From CAWGMT01 sp963823675 (GTDB taxonomy: Bacteria; Planctomycetota; Planctomycetia; Isosphaerales; Isosphaeraceae): 64,000 nucleotides of DNA. The notes under the pieces are model-generated. The model was not told the DNA's origin. It saw only the letters and a list, made by a program, of their open reading frames with translations, and ran no database searches. Below are positions 8,409-16,147 of this stretch, piece by piece. The position numbers and the translations under genes are program-made. Numbering within the stretch: the first letter of the stretch is position 1; each line of letters opens with the position of its first letter. The DNA is taken from contig CAWGMT010000007.1 of NCBI GenBank assembly GCA_963823675.1, positions 372,001 through 436,000 of the forward strand, read 5' to 3'.

Positions 8409-9947
8409 GTGATCGTTTCCACGTTCTGGCACTGGTTGAGCGACGAAGCGCGGCGGCCGCGGTACCGGCTCACCCGGTCCGTGTTTCTGCGCGGACTGGC
8501 GCTGGTTTACCTTGCCGCGTTCGGCTCGCTAGCCGTCCAGCTCGACGGCTTGATCGGCTCGCGCGGGATCTTACCGGCCGCCGAGTTCCTGGAGCGGGCG
8601 GGCCGTTTTCTGGGAACGGGGCCCGCGGCCTACTGGCGGTTGCCGACCGTCTTCTGGCTTGATGCATCCGATCGAGCACTCCACACCGTTTGCTGGGGCG
8701 GCGTGTTGCTCAGCGTGGCTTTGCTTTGCGGGCTCTTGCCCGGCTATTGCGCGCTTTTGCTCTGGGTGTCCTATCTGTCGCTCGCGGTCGCGGGCCAGGT
8801 GTTTCTGGGCTATCAGTGGGATTCGCTGCTCCTGGAAACCGGGCTGCTCGCGGTCCTGATCGCTCCATGGGGGCTTCGGCTCAAGAGCGCCGGCGACCGT
8901 CCCTGGTGGCTGGCGATCTGGCTGGTGCGCTGGCTGGCGTTTCGATTGATGTTCCTCTCGGGTGCGGTCAAGCTCGGAAGCCACGACCCGACCTGGCGTG
9001 ACTGGACGGCGCTCGAATATCACTACCAGACCCAGCCGTTGCCGGCCTCGACGAGCTGGTGGATTCATCAGATGCCGGCGTGGTTTCAGGGCTTGTCGGT
9101 CGGCTTCATGTTCTACGCCGAGCTGGTCGCTCCGTTCTTCATTTTCGGGCCGCGGCCGATCCGGCTGGCGGGTTTCGCGAGCCTCGTTCTCTTGCAGCTT
9201 CTGATCGCGGCGACCGGCAACTACGGGTTCTTCAACCTGCTGGCGGTCGTCGTCTGCTTGTGCATCCTGGACGACCGCGATTGGGAGTGGTTAATCCGGT
9301 TCTTCAGGCGCGCGCGGCAATCGGCTTGGGAACAGGCCGAGGGCACTCTGATCCCGAGCGTGCCCGGCAAAGCGTGGTCATGGCCGCGGCGGCTGGCCGT
9401 CGGTGTCCCAGGCGCGATCCTCGTCGCCATTACCGGTGCGCAGACGGTCGGGACCGTGCTGCCCGAGGTCGTGGTTCCCTCCGAGCTTGTGACGTTGAGT
9501 CAATGGGCGGAGCCGTTTCGAAGCACGAATGGTTACGGGCTCTTTGCCGTGATGACCAGGACGCGGCCGGAGATCATCGTCGAGGGGAGCGACGACGGCG
9601 GAAGCTGGATGCCCTACCGGTTCCGCTGGAAACCTTGCGAGCTGGACCGCCGGCCGCGGTTTTCCTCGCCCCATTTGCCGCGGCTCGACTGGCAAATGTG
9701 GTTCGCGGCCCTGGGGGGCGACTGCCGGGCCGTCCCCTGGTTCTTCCAGTTCGAGCAGAGGCTTTTGGAAGGCTCGCCCGCGGTGCTCTCGCTGCTGCGG
9801 GAAAACCCGTTCCCCGCCCGGCCGCCGCGTTATGTGCGCGCACGCTTGTATTTGTATCGATTTACGTCGTGGGATTCACCGAACTGGTGGTCGCGCGAAG
9901 ACCGGGGGTTCTTCTGTCCGCCTCTGAGCCTTGAGTACCTCAAGTGA
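8409..9947 (+). CDS. Lipase maturation factor (LMF1) family membrane protein
   Basis: 512 residues. The N-terminal half holds several hydrophobic segments with the LMF1 family pattern: YRLTRSVFLRGLALVYLAAF, GYQWDSLLLETGLLAVL, WLVRWLAFRLMFLSGAVKL and YHYQTQPLPASTSWW. The C-terminal half is a soluble domain with FRSTNGYGLFAVMTRTRPEI. Eukaryotic LMF1 assists lipase folding in the ER; the function of bacterial homologues is unknown, so only the family call is secure. The GTG start at 8409 gives MIVSTFWHWLSDEARRPRY, matching the usual start of the family. No in-frame ATG lies between it and the upstream stop. Confidence 0.9.
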   Translation: MIVSTFWHWLSDEARRPRYRLTRSVFLRGLALVYLAAFGSLAVQLDGLIGSRGILPAAEFLERAGRFLGTGPAAYWRLPTVFWLDASDRALHTVCWGGVLLSVALLCGLLPGYCALLLWVSYLSLAVAGQVFLGYQWDSLLLETGLLAVLIAPWGLRLKSAGDRPWWLAIWLVRWLAFRLMFLSGAVKLGSHDPTWRDWTALEYHYQTQPLPASTSWWIHQMPAWFQGLSVGFMFYAELVAPFFIFGPRPIRLAGFASLVLLQLLIAATGNYGFFNLLAVVVCLCILDDRDWEWLIRFFRRARQSAWEQAEGTLIPSVPGKAWSWPRRLAVGVPGAILVAITGAQTVGTVLPEVVVPSELVTLSQWAEPFRSTNGYGLFAVMTRTRPEIIVEGSDDGGSWMPYRFRWKPCELDRRPRFSSPHLPRLDWQMWFAALGGDCRAVPWFFQFEQRLLEGSPAVLSLLRENPFPARPPRYVRARLYLYRFTSWDSPNWWSREDRGFFCPPLSLEYLK

Positions 9948-10031
9948 TCTCCTCCCTGGCGTCATGGATTATCGCCATGTATCATGAAACCGTTGATGTT
10001 CCGCAGCATTTTGAGGACGGGGGGACAACCT

Positions 10032-11105
10032 ATGAGCAGAACGGCGAAATCGTCGTGGACGGCGGTCGTGCTGGGCGGATGGATCGTCTCATCCGGGGGC
10101 GCACTGGGCGCCGACCGAACCGCCGACGCGATTCTGAAAGACCTCGAGTCCGTCACGATGCCAAAGCAGGACGTTTCGAGGCGGAATGACCGGGCCTATT
10201 TCCGAGAATTCATGGCAAAACGCCAGGAATCGATGGCCAAACGGGCCGCGCTTATTCTCGAATTGTACAGGACGGCCCCGAACCACGAACGAATCCCCCA
10301 GTTGATGGTCGAGCGGTGGAAAAGTAGCTCTGCCGGACCCAACGGCCAGGACGTGTTCAGCGAGATCGACCAGGTCGTGGCCCAGACGAGCGACCCAAAG
10401 TTCAAGATCGAAGCGATCTTCACCAAGGCCAATATCAAGCTATCCAAGAGCCGCTCCAGTGGCACGCCCGATCTTGCGGGTGTTGACGAGTTCCTCAAGC
10501 TCGCCCCCAAAGACCCTCGCGGCGTCGGTTTGCTCTACAGCGCGGCTCACGCGGCGAGCGATCAGGAGGCGAAGGCTGGCCTCGAGGAACGGATCATCAA
10601 GGACTTTCCCGATTCCATGTACGCGGGAATGATTAAGGGAGGCCGTCGCCAGGCCCAGGCGGTGGGCAAGCCATTCGATCTGGAGTTCACTGACGCGATC
10701 AATGGCTCGACCGTCTCGATCAAGAGCCTCAAGGGAAAAGTCGTAGTGATCGACTTTTGGGCGACCTGGTGCGGCCCGTGCGTGGCCGAGATGCCGAAGA
10801 TGAAAGAGCTTTACTCCAAGTACCGCAACCAGGGGGTGGAATTCATCGGCGTCAGCCTCGACCAACCAAAGCAACAGGGCGGTCTCGACAAGCTCAAGGC
10901 GTTTGTCAAGGAGAAGCAGATCGCCTGGCCTCAGTATTACCAGGGCAAGGGTTGGGACAGCGCGTTTTCCAGTTCCTGGGGAATCAACGCGATCCCTTGT
11001 GTATTCATCGTTGACGGTGATGGCAAACTCTATTCGGTTAAAGCCCGAGGCAAGCTCGAAGAAATGATTCCCGAGTTACTCAAGAAGAAAAAGGGTTCAA
11101 CATGA
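10032..11105 (+). CDS. TlpA-like thioredoxin-fold protein, tandem copy 1
   Basis: About 357 residues from ATG 10032, chosen because AGGACGGGGGG lies just upstream and it opens a clean signal peptide (MSRTAKSSWTAVVLGGW); an in-frame ATG at 9984 is less likely. After the signal comes a helical region of about 180 residues (LILELYRTAPNHERIPQLM, KIEAIFTKANIKL), possibly TPR-like. The C-terminal domain is TlpA/ResA-like, with WATWCGPCVAEMPKM carrying the CGPC active site and a GVSLDQP strand. It is expected to act on disulfides outside the cytoplasm. Its stop overlaps the next gene (ATGA), a close paralogue. Confidence 0.92.
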   Translation: MSRTAKSSWTAVVLGGWIVSSGGALGADRTADAILKDLESVTMPKQDVSRRNDRAYFREFMAKRQESMAKRAALILELYRTAPNHERIPQLMVERWKSSSAGPNGQDVFSEIDQVVAQTSDPKFKIEAIFTKANIKLSKSRSSGTPDLAGVDEFLKLAPKDPRGVGLLYSAAHAASDQEAKAGLEERIIKDFPDSMYAGMIKGGRRQAQAVGKPFDLEFTDAINGSTVSIKSLKGKVVVIDFWATWCGPCVAEMPKMKELYSKYRNQGVEFIGVSLDQPKQQGGLDKLKAFVKEKQIAWPQYYQGKGWDSAFSSSWGINAIPCVFIVDGDGKLYSVKARGKLEEMIPELLKKKKGST

Positions 11106-12199
11106 GGCACACGATCGTGAAATTTGTTTACCTGGCGGTGGTGATCGGCGGGTGCATGATTTCCGGCTCGCCGGTGCTCTGCGCCGAGCGGTCGGCCGAT
11201 CAGATTCTCAAGGAGATCGACGCTGTCAAGCTCCCGACGCTCGACTCGTCAAAGAAGGACGACCCGTCGGCGGCCGTCAAACACAGGATCAAGCTGCGGG
11301 AAGCGGCCGAGAAGCGGGCGCGGCTCATTGCACAGCTCTACAAGGTCGCCCCCGGCCACAAACGCATTCCGGCGCTCATGGTGGAGCGGTGGAAGACCGT
11401 CAGCTCGCACCTCGAGGGCGGCAAGTACGTCGAGCTGGTTCGCGAGCTCGAAGGCGTGATCGCTCGCACACAAGACGCCAAGCTCAAGATCGAAGCGACC
11501 TACACCAGAGCTCAGCTCAAGTTGAACCCCGTCAGCGCCAAACGCGCTCCCGACCCGGCGGGCGTGGAGGACTTTCTCAAGCTCGCCCCCAAGGACCCGC
11601 GAGCCGCCAGCCTGCTCGGATCGGCCGCATCGGCGACACGCGACGACAAGAAGAAGGCCGATCTGCTCGAGAAATTGCGCGCCGACTATCCAGACAACGA
11701 TTACGCCGGAATGCTCGAGGGGCCGCACAACCGGAGCGAATCAATCGGCAAGCCCTTTCATCTGATCTTTGACGACGCCGTCAGCGGCAACTCGGTCTCG
11801 ATGAGCGGGTTGCGCGGCAAGGTCGTGGTCGTCGATTTCTGGGCCACCTGGTGCGGGCCCTGCGTTGCCGAGATGCCCAACATGAAATCGCTGTACGCCA
11901 AGTACCGCAACCAAGGAGTCGAGTTCATCGGCGTCAGCCTCGACCAGCCCAAGGACGATGGGGGCCTCGACAGCCTCAAGAAGTTCGTCAAGGACAAGGG
12001 CATCGAATGGCCGCAGTACTACCAGGGGAACTACTGGGACAGCGCGTTCTCCAAGAGCTGGGGAGTCAATTCCATTCCCTGCGTGTTCGTGGTCGACACC
12101 GAGGGCAAGCTGTTTTCGGTCGAAGCGCGCGGCAAGCTCGAGGAGATGATCCCCGAGTTGCTCAAGAAGAAAAACGGCTCGACCGGCGCCGGCGGCTAA
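11102..12199 (+). CDS. TlpA-like thioredoxin-fold protein, tandem copy 2
   Basis: 365 residues with the same plan as the preceding gene: signal peptide (YLAVVIGGCMISGSPVLCAE), helical region of about 180 residues, then a thioredoxin domain with WATWCGPCVAEMPNM. Long stretches of the C-terminal domain are identical in the two proteins, for example YRNQGVEFIGVSLDQPK and GKLEEMIPELLKKK. The pair is therefore a tandem duplication in one operon, with translational coupling through the 4-base overlap. The N-terminal regions have diverged more, so the copies may differ in partner rather than chemistry. Substrate unknown. Confidence 0.92.
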   Translation: MRHTIVKFVYLAVVIGGCMISGSPVLCAERSADQILKEIDAVKLPTLDSSKKDDPSAAVKHRIKLREAAEKRARLIAQLYKVAPGHKRIPALMVERWKTVSSHLEGGKYVELVRELEGVIARTQDAKLKIEATYTRAQLKLNPVSAKRAPDPAGVEDFLKLAPKDPRAASLLGSAASATRDDKKKADLLEKLRADYPDNDYAGMLEGPHNRSESIGKPFHLIFDDAVSGNSVSMSGLRGKVVVVDFWATWCGPCVAEMPNMKSLYAKYRNQGVEFIGVSLDQPKDDGGLDSLKKFVKDKGIEWPQYYQGNYWDSAFSKSWGVNSIPCVFVVDTEGKLFSVEARGKLEEMIPELLKKKNGSTGAGG

Positions 12200-12442
12200 C
12201 TAGATCGACGATCAGGCCGGGTTGGTCCCAGCGGGGACTTGCCCGGCCTGCTTCGCGCGTCGCAGAGCCTCAATCTGCCGCAACGGTTGCGAACCTGCTG
12301 TGTAATGGAATCACTTGACTCCCGCGAAGGCCCTGTCTCTCCGTCCTCCGCATCATGAGCGCATACCAATTGCGCGATCACTATCTCCGAGCAGCCATTT
12401 CTGATGGGAGTGCCCCCGATCGCCTAGAGTGGAGAGCCAGCG

Positions 12443-13192
12443 ATGCGTAGTGCTTGGGCCAGCCTGGCATGCATGATTCTCACGTCGGTGGCTGCGCAAG
12501 CCTCCGATATCCCTGTCGTCAAAAACGTTGATCGTCGGATTCCGAAGGAGCCCGAATACGTCGCAGAGCGACCGCTCTATGGTTTGCTGGTATTCGGGCC
12601 ATCGGCGCGAGAGCGCATCTGGATGGTGCTCGACCATTCAAAGCGGGACGCCGACAGTTACGACATCCTCTATGTCGATCTCAACGCCAATGGAGACCTG
12701 AGCGAACCGGCGGAACGCCTGGTCGGCCAGGTGGAGCGCAGCGACATCCGCTTCCACCTGCCGGACCTCAAGGATCCGGTGACAGGAGCGATTCACACCC
12801 ATTTCACCGTCCGGGTCTCGAGTGCTCAAGCGCCCACCGTCATGGTGAGCGTGGTGTGGCGGGGCCGCTTCAAGATGGGGGGAGGGTATCCTCAGGAACC
12901 GGACGGCGGAGGATACATGAAATTCGGCAACAAGCCGGCGAATGCACCGGTGATGTGGGCCAACGGCGACAACCCGTTCCGGTTCCAGCGCTGGTATAGC
13001 GGCAAGCTGCCGATCGGCGGCGCAGACGACTTCAAGGTCTTCGTCGGCCAGCCAGGCGCGGGGGCAAGCACCTTCTGGGCATTCCAGGAGCACTTCCTGC
13101 CGGAATCAGAGGGAGTGCAGGCAACGCTGATCTATCGGGACGATCAGGACAAGGAGCGCCGGGTCGTGTGCCTACTCAAGGAGCGGTGCTGA
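12443..13192 (+). CDS. Secreted protein of unknown function with in-frame UGA near its end
   Basis: 249 residues up to TGA 13190-13192, with a signal peptide (MRSAWASLACMILTSVAAQA). Recognisable segments are RPLYGLLVFGPSARERIWMV, ILYVDLNANGDLSEPAERL (a calcium-loop-like DxNxNGDL stretch) and RFQRWYSGKLPIGGADDF. This looks like a planctomycete secreted family, but I know no function for it. The frame stays open after the TGA for 45 more codons, ending LVK at 13327, so the annotated stop may be internal (see the 13196 entry). The 243-base gap before the gene shows nothing recognisable; TGGAGAG lies about 9 bases before the ATG. Confidence 0.8.
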   Translation: MRSAWASLACMILTSVAAQASDIPVVKNVDRRIPKEPEYVAERPLYGLLVFGPSARERIWMVLDHSKRDADSYDILYVDLNANGDLSEPAERLVGQVERSDIRFHLPDLKDPVTGAIHTHFTVRVSSAQAPTVMVSVVWRGRFKMGGGYPQEPDGGGYMKFGNKPANAPVMWANGDNPFRFQRWYSGKLPIGGADDFKVFVGQPGAGASTFWAFQEHFLPESEGVQATLIYRDDQDKERRVVCLLKERC

Positions 13193-13195
13193 GCG

Positions 13196-13327
13196 ATGCT
13201 CTACCACGGCCCGGTTCGGGTCCCCGCTTCAGCACGTCCCGGCAAGGCGATCGTCCGCGTCGAGTTTCCCGAGGGATCGACCTATCAGTCGATTGCAACG
13301 GACATCGAGGTGGAGCTGGTCAAGTAA
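13196..13327 (+). CDS. 43-codon ORF in frame with the upstream gene across a UGA
   Basis: ATG 13196 begins 4 bases after the TGA of the preceding gene and is in the same frame. The peptide contains GPVRVPASARPGKAIVRVEF and ends in EVELVK, which reads like a compact beta-rich domain end rather than random sequence. It is most simply the true C-terminus of the upstream secreted protein. The separating codon is TGA directly after a cysteine codon. Explanations are a nonsense mutation or base-call error (TGC or TGG to TGA), readthrough, or selenocysteine. A separate 43-residue protein is less likely. Confidence 0.5.
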   Translation: MLYHGPVRVPASARPGKAIVRVEFPEGSTYQSIATDIEVELVK

Positions 13328-13338
13328 GGGGCTGATTC

Positions 13339-13632
13339 GTGGCGATGCTCGCATCCAGCACCATTACAATCAACGTTCCAGCGGCGCTACGCAACTGCTG
13401 CGAAGGCGCCCGGGAGCTTAGCGTGTCGGCCCCCAGCGTGCGCGCCGCCCTCGAGCAACTCGAGCGGAGCCACCCAGCGCTCTACCGTAGCGTCTGTGAC
13501 GAGACAGGCTCGGTGCGCCGCCATGTGAATCTGTTCGTCAACACGTGCGACGTTCGCGACCGTGAAGGGCTCGACACCGTGCTCGTGCCCGGCGACGTCG
13601 TCACGATCCTACCCGCAGTTTCTGGAGGTTGA
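13339..13632 (+). CDS. MoaD/ThiS-family ubiquitin-like protein
   Basis: 97 residues from GTG 13339 (ATG 13345 also possible). It has the beta-grasp pattern: an ITINVPAALR strand, a helix with VRAALEQLERSHPAL, VNLFVNTCDVR, and the C-terminal tail VLVPGDVVTILPAVSGG. The terminal Gly-Gly is the residue pair that is adenylated and thiocarboxylated in MoaD and ThiS sulfur carriers. No moaE, thiG or cysteine/methionine synthesis gene is nearby; instead it pairs with a BNR-repeat protein that follows within 2 bases. The usual molybdopterin role is therefore uncertain, although a molybdenum enzyme (xanthine dehydrogenase) is encoded 20 kb away. Confidence 0.88.
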   Translation: MAMLASSTITINVPAALRNCCEGARELSVSAPSVRAALEQLERSHPALYRSVCDETGSVRRHVNLFVNTCDVRDREGLDTVLVPGDVVTILPAVSGG

Positions 13633-13634
13633 AC

Positions 13635-14726
13635 ATGCCGGACCGAGTCATCGTCTGCATTGGCACCAAGAAGGGCCTGTTTGTCGCCGAGGCGGCGAAG
13701 ACCCGGCGCAGCTTCGCGCTGCGCGGGCCGTTCGGACCAGGAGTGGCCGTATACGCGGCGCTCGTCGAGACGCGCGGCACGCCGCGCGTCTACGCCTCGA
13801 GCTGCAACCCGTTCTTCGGCATGAAGGTCCTGCGCTCGACCGATCTCGGCAAGAAGTTCAAGGAGACGAAATCGGCTCCGGCCTTCCCGAAGGACGACGG
13901 GCGAGCGCTGGCCAACATCTGGTCGCTCGAAGGGGGTGACACCAAGAAGGACCTGTGGTGCGGCGTCGAGCCGGCGTCGCTCTTTCAGAGCAGCGATGGC
14001 GGCGATACCTGGGAGATGGTTCCAGGTATCAGCAACCACGCGCACGCGCGGCAGTGGCAGCCCGGTAATGGCGGGCTCTGCCTGCACACGATCCTGCCCG
14101 ACGGGGGCCGGGTGCACCTCGGCATCTCGACCGGCGGCCACTACCTGAGCGAGGATGGCGGCGGGAGCTTCACGGCGGCCAACCATGGCGTCGGCGCTGG
14201 TTTCGTTCCGGATCCGTTCCCCGAGTTCGGCCAGTGCGTCCATAAGATCGTGCGCCACAAGGACGCGCCGGGCCGGCTCTACATGCAAAACCACGGCGGC
14301 TGGGAGGATCGTCCGGGCATCGGCGTGTTGCGCAGCGACGACCATGGTCACACCTGGAGGTCGATCAGCAAGGGGCTGCCGTCCGACTTCGGCTTCCCGA
14401 TCGTGGTGCACCCGCACGACCCAGATACGGTCTACGTCATGCCACTTGCGGGGATGACCCGCACGTGTCCGGGCGGTGCGCCGGCGGTCTGGCGCAGCGA
14501 GGACGGCGGCGATTCGTGGAGCCGGCTGGCCCGCGGGCTGCCCAAGAAGGAGAGCTTCTTCACGGTGCAGCGCGATGCGATGGATATCGACGAGCTCAAG
14601 TCGCCCGCCCTCTACTTTGGAACCACGACAGGACAGCTCTGGCTCGGCCGGGACGGCGGCGAGGATTGGAGCTGCCTGTTCCAATCGCTGCCGCCGATTC
14701 ACTGCGTGAAGGTTGCGGTGGTCTGA
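13635..14726 (+). CDS. BNR/Asp-box beta-propeller (sialidase-like) protein
   Basis: About 363 residues from ATG 13635, chosen because GGAGG (13624-13628) sits at ideal distance; a TTG 6 bases earlier is less likely. There is no signal peptide (MPDRVIVCIGTKKGLF), so the protein is probably cytoplasmic. Five Asp-box-like repeats are visible: SSDGGDTW, SEDGGGSF, SDDHGHTW, SEDGGDSW and GRDGGEDW, spaced as blades of a propeller. This family (WD40/YVTN/BNR-like, often labelled exo-alpha-sialidase) lacks evident sialidase catalytic residues. It is encoded immediately after a MoaD/ThiS-like gene, an arrangement I recall from other bacteria, so the two may act together. Function unknown. Confidence 0.9.
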   Translation: MPDRVIVCIGTKKGLFVAEAAKTRRSFALRGPFGPGVAVYAALVETRGTPRVYASSCNPFFGMKVLRSTDLGKKFKETKSAPAFPKDDGRALANIWSLEGGDTKKDLWCGVEPASLFQSSDGGDTWEMVPGISNHAHARQWQPGNGGLCLHTILPDGGRVHLGISTGGHYLSEDGGGSFTAANHGVGAGFVPDPFPEFGQCVHKIVRHKDAPGRLYMQNHGGWEDRPGIGVLRSDDHGHTWRSISKGLPSDFGFPIVVHPHDPDTVYVMPLAGMTRTCPGGAPAVWRSEDGGDSWSRLARGLPKKESFFTVQRDAMDIDELKSPALYFGTTTGQLWLGRDGGEDWSCLFQSLPPIHCVKVAVV

Positions 14727-14747
14727 GCCTCGATTTTATTTTTCCGC

Positions 14748-14775
14748 TTGACTCCTGCGCGGGCGTGACTACTAT
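14748..14775 (+). promoter_or_regulatory. Probable sigma-70-type promoter of the BlaI/M56 operon
   Basis: TTGACT (14748-14753), a 16-base spacer and TACTAT (14770-14775) lie 68 bases before the blaI-like ATG. The AT-rich stretch that follows (ATAAAACCAAATCTAGAAAACC) would suit a BlaI/MecI-type operator, but no clean TACA/TGTA palindrome is present, so the operator is inference only. Confidence 0.5.
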
Positions 14776-14843
14776 AAAACCAAATCTAGAAAACCAAAAT
14801 CCGCCAGATCGTCCCAGATCTGGCAGAAGGGGGGAGCGCAATC

Positions 14844-15233
14844 ATGGCCCGACCGCCGGCCAAGGAGCTGACGGAGCGTGAGCTTGAAGTGATGCACGTT
14901 TTCTGGAATCGGGGCAATTCGACGGTCGGCGAGGTGCGCGACGCCCTGGCCGCAGCGGGTCTCGATCGGGCGTACACGACCGTCGCGACGCTGGTCCGGA
15001 TCTTGGCTGACAAGGGCTTCCTGGTGCAGACCAATCAAGAACGGCCGTTTGGCTATCGACCGTCGCGGACGTACGAAGATGTCTCGCGCAAGCTGCTCGG
15101 CGAGTTGCTCGACCGCGTTTTTCGCGGGTCGAGAGAACAGTTGCTGGTGCGCCTGATGGAGCAGAAAGCGCTGACGCCGAAGGAGCGTGCCTGGCTCGAG
15201 GACGTCTTGCGGGAAAAGGAGAAGCGGCGGTGA
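14844..15233 (+). CDS. BlaI/MecI/CopY-family transcriptional repressor
   Basis: 129 residues, full length for the family. The winged helix spans residues 7-75 (LTERELEVMHVFWNRGNSTV, AYTTVATLVRILADKGFL), followed by the dimerisation helices (KLLGELLDRVFRGSREQLLV). BlaI-type repressors bind palindromic operators and are inactivated when a partner M56 membrane protease signals. The partner gene starts inside this gene's stop codon (GTGA overlap), so the two are co-translated. AGGGGGGAGCG lies 9-12 bases before the ATG. In Planctomycetes such pairs are numerous and not tied to beta-lactam resistance; the signal here is unknown. Confidence 0.94.
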   Translation: MARPPAKELTERELEVMHVFWNRGNSTVGEVRDALAAAGLDRAYTTVATLVRILADKGFLVQTNQERPFGYRPSRTYEDVSRKLLGELLDRVFRGSREQLLVRLMEQKALTPKERAWLEDVLREKEKRR

Positions 15234-16147
15234 ACACGCTCGGTCCAATCCTTCTGGGTAGCATCGTTCATGCAACGGGCTTCGCTGTGATCGCAGCGCT
15301 CTTCTACGTGGCCTGGCGGCGCCTTAGCCCGGCGGCGGGCGCGCTGGTGGCGGGCTCCAGTCTCGTGATCATGGCATTGGTCTCGTTGGTCGTGCTTGGC
15401 CCCTGGCCCCGGTGGTGGATCTTCGTTCCGGATATTTCCGGACGATCAAGTGCAACCTCCGCCCAAGCAAGCCAAGAGCCCTCGCGCGCGGTGCATCTCG
15501 CCCGGGGAGACGAATTGATATCGACCTCCGGCGAGGCTGCGCCGGCAAACGTGCGCTCGCTTCGCCGTCCTAACGAGCTCTCCGCGACCAGGAGCTGGAT
15601 GAGCATTTTCGTGGGCGAATTGGTTCGCGAGCTGCGCCGGCCCGCGGCCGAAGGCCAACCGACGCGTTGGGGATGGCCGAGTTGGGTCGTACTCGGATTC
15701 TTCGCGAGCTTCGGTGTGGGATTGGCCCGACTTGTCCTGGGACTCTGGGCGATCGAGCGGGTGCGGGCGCGTAGCCTGCCGATCGATGACCGCGACTTGA
15801 GCGATGCGATCGCGATCCTCCGCGCCGAGTTGTCTTGTTCGAGAAAAGTTGAAGTTCGCGAGACCGCCATGCTGTCCAGCCCGGCCGCGATCGGCTGGCG
15901 GAGGCCCCTCTTGCTCTTGCCGAGTGATTGGCGCGACTGGAATCAAACAGAGCGCCTCACCGTCTTGGCCCACGAGGTGGCGCACGTACGCCGGCGCGAC
16001 TTTTTGGCCGGCCTGGCGGCCCAGCTTTGCCTCGCAGTGCATTTTTATCATCCGCTGGCTCACTGGCTGGCCGCGCGGTTGCGACTGGAGCAGGAGCTGG
16101 CTGCCGACGCCTGGGCCGCCCGGCTCACGGGCGACAAACAAGCGTAG
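15230..16147 (+). CDS. M56-family (BlaR1-like) metallopeptidase, ended early by TAG
   Basis: 305 residues up to TAG 16145-16147. The first third has membrane segments (IVHATGFAVIAALFYVAW, residues 9-26; a second at 37-60; another near 160-180). The M56 zinc site is intact: LTVLAHEVAHVRRRDF with HEVAH, and a downstream LEQELAADAWAARL glutamate. It should cut a partner, probably the BlaI-like repressor, on receiving an outside signal. The frame continues without a gap past the TAG as TTLAHMALRGD, the natural M56 continuation, so the TAG looks like a TAC/TAT (Tyr) to TAG change. The stump keeps the protease core but loses its C-terminal sensor part. Confidence 0.85.
   Translation: MNTLGPILLGSIVHATGFAVIAALFYVAWRRLSPAAGALVAGSSLVIMALVSLVVLGPWPRWWIFVPDISGRSSATSAQASQEPSRAVHLARGDELISTSGEAAPANVRSLRRPNELSATRSWMSIFVGELVRELRRPAAEGQPTRWGWPSWVVLGFFASFGVGLARLVLGLWAIERVRARSLPIDDRDLSDAIAILRAELSCSRKVEVRETAMLSSPAAIGWRRPLLLLPSDWRDWNQTERLTVLAHEVAHVRRRDFLAGLAAQLCLAVHFYHPLAHWLAARLRLEQELAADAWAARLTGDKQA

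Noticed and set aside
14776..14800. BlaI operator palindrome
   Set aside because: The stretch is AT-rich but does not form a convincing TACA-TGTA dyad.
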